Origin: Phlebiopsis flavidoalba
Taxonomy: Eukaryota > Basidiomycota > Agaricomycetes > Polyporales > Phanerochaetaceae
DNA length: 64,000 nucleotides
Assembly (NCBI GenBank): GCA_035772785.1
Contig: JAOCPU010000001.1
Location: 2,728,001 to 2,792,000, forward strand
Reading direction: 5' to 3'
A program made the position numbers and the translations under genes. The notes beneath the pieces are model-generated. The model was given only the letters and a program-made list of their open reading frames with translations. It was not told the origin of the DNA and did not search any database. Positions 59,106 through 64,000 of this stretch are shown here, piece by piece. Every line of letters starts with the position of its first letter. The first letter of the stretch is position 1.

Positions 59106-59888
59106 TTTGTATCTGTCTAGAGGAGCACAACACAGCCCGCCAACAATAGAACAGTATTGGTGTCGTGGCTGGCAGGACACCGCGGACTTCCCTCCGCGTC
59201 CGAGCCATCCGAGTCTCGAACCGTAGGATAGCGAAAAATGTATGTTCGAAATTTCTCTACAGTATAATGAAATGACTCATTCAGCTTACAGCGACGGGAT
59301 ATAATATGCAATTACATGCACTTTTCAAGTTCCCAATCAGTGGAGTGAAAGACGCAAAAGACGTAAGTCACGTGACGTGTATCATCATTGGCACTCTCAA
59401 GAATCAAGATGGATAGAAGATTTCTGCCTAATAATTTCACTTCTCGTGACTATCTCTCATTATCTACACACCGGAAAAAATAGCTTAGCCTTAGGACCTT
59501 ACACCTAGGCGAGCCATGGATCGGGCACCTTTTTCTGAGAGCTAAGCAGCGCGTCCCACCGTCCTCGCAAGCCGTACCTCTCGCTAGAAAGTTGAAACCC
59601 ACAGAAGCTCTTACGCGCTGAGCCCGAGTTACAAAACGAAACAGGAGAGTTATGTTCACTCAGAGCACAAGATGATTGTCGCCGCACACATCCAGAATCC
59701 TGATGATCTGATGCCTTTAACCCACGGCCGAACAAATATGTGATGAGAAACTAAGATTCAGCAGAATGCTTTATACAGACCGCGAACACGAAAATCCCTA
59801 AATACTGATAATACGATGCGAGAAAATGGCCGAGCAGTGTAACAAGCCCATCGCTCTCTGTCTAGACGTTCCCTGCTGGCACCTCTCT
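59106..59888. other. Intergenic region downstream of MnP, no recognised gene
   Basis: AT-richer sequence with short ORFs only. No motif or RNA gene was seen. Confidence 0.3.
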
Positions 59889-61502
<1,614 letters not shown>

Positions 61503-61531
61503 TGGATTGTCGGTAGTGGGTGGAGAGGAGC

Positions 61532-61593
61532 GAGAAGAGACTCGGTTGTCCTGAGGAGAGGCGGCGAGCAGAGAAGACTCGGTGTCCTGAGGA
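61532..61593 (-). repeat. Short tandem repeat in the MnP 5' leader
   Basis: GAGAAGAGACTCGG and TTGTCCTGAGGAG (61532-61558) recur as GAGAAGACTCGG and TGTCCTGAGGAA (61571-61593), two copies about 39 bp apart, between the TATA box and the start codon. Confidence 0.6.
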
Positions 61594-61616
61594 AGTTCAG
61601 CAACGCTCCTGTGGGC

Positions 61617-61625
61617 TTTTTATAC
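61617..61625 (-). promoter_or_regulatory. TATA box of the MnP gene
   Basis: The minus strand reads GGTATAAAAAGC, 115-123 nt upstream of the MnP ATG, with a pyrimidine-rich leader between. The spacing is typical for ligninolytic peroxidase genes. Confidence 0.55.
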
Positions 61626-61653
61626 CTCTCCTCTCCCCTCAGAGCATCGCGCA

Positions 61654-61660
61654 GCGCGCA
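61654..61660 (-). promoter_or_regulatory. Possible metal-response element core
   Basis: TGCGCGC on the minus strand matches the TGCRCNC core reported in several MnP promoters, about 30 bp upstream of the TATA box. A 7-mer match in GC-rich DNA is weak evidence. Confidence 0.2.
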
Positions 61661-63356
61661 CATCAGCTTGTACCCGACTGAGGCGCGTACCACATCTGGA
61701 CCGCGACAACGGGTGTGAGTGTTGCGATGTTGTACCACAAGCCAGCACTCATGCGGCACCGACCCACTGTGCGACCGATTACCGCCGTAGGGCGTTGGAC
61801 CAAGTAATGACGCGCGTCTGGAACCGTTTGGGGAGCGTTTTTTGGCAACGACGACGTATCTCTACGCCTGGCTCACAGGAGTGTGGGTGGCGGGAGTCAA
61901 TGGTCGTGGGGGAGGCGCAGTCGCAAGCGAGTCCGGCAAGGAACTGTCAGGGAGTATCTCTCCGTGGTTGAGCATGTTGTCGATCCCGCCCCAAACTATG
62001 GAGTGTCGGGGATGATATTGATCAGAGCCAGTATCTGTGTGGGAGAGCGGCGAAGAGCGCACAGACCAGCACTGTGGGGTTCCCGACACCGACGTGTAGC
62101 AGTAAGGCGCGAGCGCAGGAGACGGGGGTTCCTACAAATCTTGGCAAAGCTAAAATTCTCCCGGAGACAAAAAACATCTATTAGGTGCTTCAGCATACTG
62201 AGCCATATGGCCTTTCCCTACAGACGCAGAACTGAGGTCAGTCATGGGCATTAGTGCGCGTATATGCAGGTACGTTACCGAGTACGCCCTCCGCGCCGTG
62301 GGATACCTAATCATTTCATGATACCGGCATTTGCAGATATCCAGCATGGTGGGATATGATCAAACAGACCGCTGTACCACAGCGTCGGTACCGTGACACG
62401 GCGCGTAGTTGGAAGGAGCAGACGAGACTTCCAAACTCTGTACCTGCCTTCACAGGCCAAATCAGGCAAATGTTGACACGCCTAGAACAAGGCGGTGCTG
62501 GATAACATCAAATCTCACCTTCGAGCACGTGTCCTCGTGTGGCATCGAGGCATCGTGAGAAGTATTAGTGTTCGTCGTCTGCGATGGTCAATATTCGTTC
62601 GAGGAGTCGGTGAGAAAAGAGTTTTCGACATATCCGTTCACTGGGAACGGTCGAGTCGGATACTGTGTCCCGGTAGAACAATACATCACTCCCGAGTGGT
62701 TCGCCAAAAATAACCTGAGAAAACCGGCCAAGGTCAATCAGTGTACCGCGGTTTCTCCTGATTGTAGAAATGAATACCACGTTTTGGGCCTCGCGGATAA
62801 GGCTTTGCGCGAGTAAGGCTGCAAAAAAGCGCCATGTCAGCAGCACCACATCGCGCTCGCTGATGGCGGCTACAGCCTGCAGAGGCTCTGTTTTGCGACC
62901 AAAATATACCTGGTTAGCATGACCCATGGAGTTTGTGTACTACAAACCCGACAATGTCGGGAATGATTAGACGTAGATGGGTTAGCCTAAAAGTCAAAGT
63001 CGCCGCCCCTTCCCAATTCAACCGTCATGTAAATGTCCAGACCCGGCGGCAATAGCGTCGTGGCGCAATGATAGCCGCTTTCACTTCAGCACTCCGTATC
63101 GCCAGAGTGAACCGCGACAGCGCGTGTATATATGTAATCGCGTGGGCGCGAGAGTTCGAAGAAATTATCCGGGTAATTTGCCACTATATACAAGCAAGTT
63201 AGTGTGTGAGTACGGATCCATGTACCGACAGGCATCCACAAGTGTGGTGTGGGACGATCAATGGGAACTTTTGTCATCCTTGTCCTTCGGGTTCGGTACA
63301 GCTGATATGGGAGATATCATGATGAGTAATTAATACCGCCGCCCCTGGTAAGAAAT
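61661..63356. other. Intergenic stretch between MnP promoter and DLD1, no recognised gene
   Basis: Overlapping ORFs on both strands near 62,565-62,927 give no known motif. The rest shows nothing nameable. Upstream MnP regulatory sequence is likely in the first several hundred bases. Confidence 0.3.
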
Positions 63357-64000
63357 CTACCCCACCTTGTTCGGATTCATGATGTTCAGTGGGTCAAACC
63401 GCCCGCTTGACTGTGCGCATGAGCTCCACCGTGTCCTCGCCGAGCTCGTCGACCAAGTACTCTTTCTTCTAAACCCGAAACGGCCGACTCACCATGCTCG
63501 CCTGTACAAGTGCCATCCATAGCAAAATCGCACGGTGCACGAGACGGTGGACAGCATCGCTGACGCGCTTGAGCTCATCGTCGCTCTTGAAGATGATGAG
63601 TGCGTGGAAGTTTTACCGTCGCCGACGTGGCCCACAATCGTGGAGTGCAGGTTCGCTTCTGCAAGATCCTTCTTCGTCTCGTACACCAGCTGCGGAAGCT
63701 TTGACACCGGTGACGCTGTGTTGGGACAGAGCGTCACAACAGCCCGCGGCGGCTCCACAAGAAAGGGACCGACCAGACATCCGTTGTCCACACCCGTGCA
63801 CCCTCGCCGCCACTCGTGATGGTGCTTGTCAGCGCGTACTTCCTGTTCTCCCAGCCCAGCTCCGCTGCCCTCCTGGTCTGTCTGCGCAAAAACTCGAAAC
63901 CCGGTCGCTACCATAGCGCTTCACCAATCTTCTGCACCGCCCCCAGCAGCCTCTTTGATCGCAGGGCGGTGTGCCCTGGAGCTTGAAGAACAAGGTATCG
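63357..64000 (-). CDS. DLD1: D-lactate dehydrogenase (cytochrome), DLD1-like, C-terminal part
   Basis: FAD-linked oxidase of the mitochondrial inner membrane, D-lactate to pyruvate with electrons to cytochrome c. The gene runs off the window end, so only the FAD-oxidase C-terminal domain is present. Readable parts are EAAGGGAEDW, WENRKYALTSTITS-type sequence (shifted), and VSKLPQLVYETKKDLAEANL followed by HSTIVGHVGDG. Then come a shifted NFHALIIF region, AIAMDGTCTGEHG-like sequence, KKEYLVDELGEDTVELMRTV and DPLNIMNPNKV with the stop at 63357-63359. An extra base in the CC run 63399-63400 changes AFDPL. The GEHGVGxGK motif lacks its middle part (see findings). An intron lies between the exon ending in WTTDV and VSKLPQ. 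Confidence 0.88.

Noticed and set aside
63055..63130. tRNA-like start GTCGTGGCGCAATGATAGCC
   Set aside because: It resembles a tRNA D-arm, but no anticodon stem, no GGTTCRA T-arm and no pairing acceptor stem can be built.

Overview
The window looks like nuclear DNA of a wood-decaying basidiomycete (Agaricomycetes, probably a white-rot fungus). Genes are cut by many 45-70 nt GT-AG introns, both strands are densely used, the protein families are fungal, and two lignin-related heme peroxidases are present: a DyP-type peroxidase and a classical manganese peroxidase. No bacterial operons, rRNA genes or CRISPR arrays were seen.

Layout. 0-1.5 kb: an unrecognised gene remnant. 2.2-7.2 kb: two tandem cytochrome P450 genes (+). 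7.4-9.3 kb: DyP peroxidase (-). 11.3-15.1 kb: secreted-type alpha/beta hydrolase resembling S9 peptidases (+). 15.3-22.6 kb: NOT1, scaffold of the CCR4-NOT deadenylase (-). 22.7-24.6 kb: GH13 alpha-amylase (-). 25.4-25.8 kb: TMA7 (+). 26.3-28.3 kb: a small membrane protein and a UBE2C-type ubiquitin-conjugating enzyme (-). 28.5-33.1 kb: the endocytic scaffold EDE1/Eps15 (+). 35.7-39.2 kb: striatin, the STRIPAK scaffold (-). 39.9-41.8 kb: PIN4-like RRM protein (-). 43.4-45.8 kb: a GAT-domain fragment and a second triple-EH gene (+). 46.2-47.7 kb: NUC1/EndoG nuclease (+). 47.8-48.9 kb: mitochondrial ribosomal protein mL46 (-). 49.2-51.1 kb: V-ATPase subunit H (+). 53.2-59.1 kb: repeats, a fold-back element and an F-box/LRR gene. 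59.9-61.5 kb: manganese peroxidase (-). 63.4 kb to the window end: C-terminal part of D-lactate dehydrogenase DLD1 (-).

Most are unlinked housekeeping genes (mRNA decay, endocytosis, STRIPAK signalling, ubiquitin cycle, mitochondria, vacuole) interspersed with secreted or oxidative genes for plant biomass use (P450s, DyP, MnP, amylase, S9-like hydrolase). Almost every recognisable gene is broken by one-base frameshifts, very often one extra base in a short homopolymer. Because this also hits essential single-copy genes, the most economical reading is an unpolished long-read assembly, so a broken frame here is not by itself evidence of a pseudogene. A few lesions are larger and deserve attention: loss of the catalytic block of the amylase, an A-rich tract inside an MnP exon, and a missing glycine motif in DLD1. 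I found no convincing new multi-gene system. The best candidates for something undescribed are the repeat family with its nested fold-back insertion and the second EH-domain gene.
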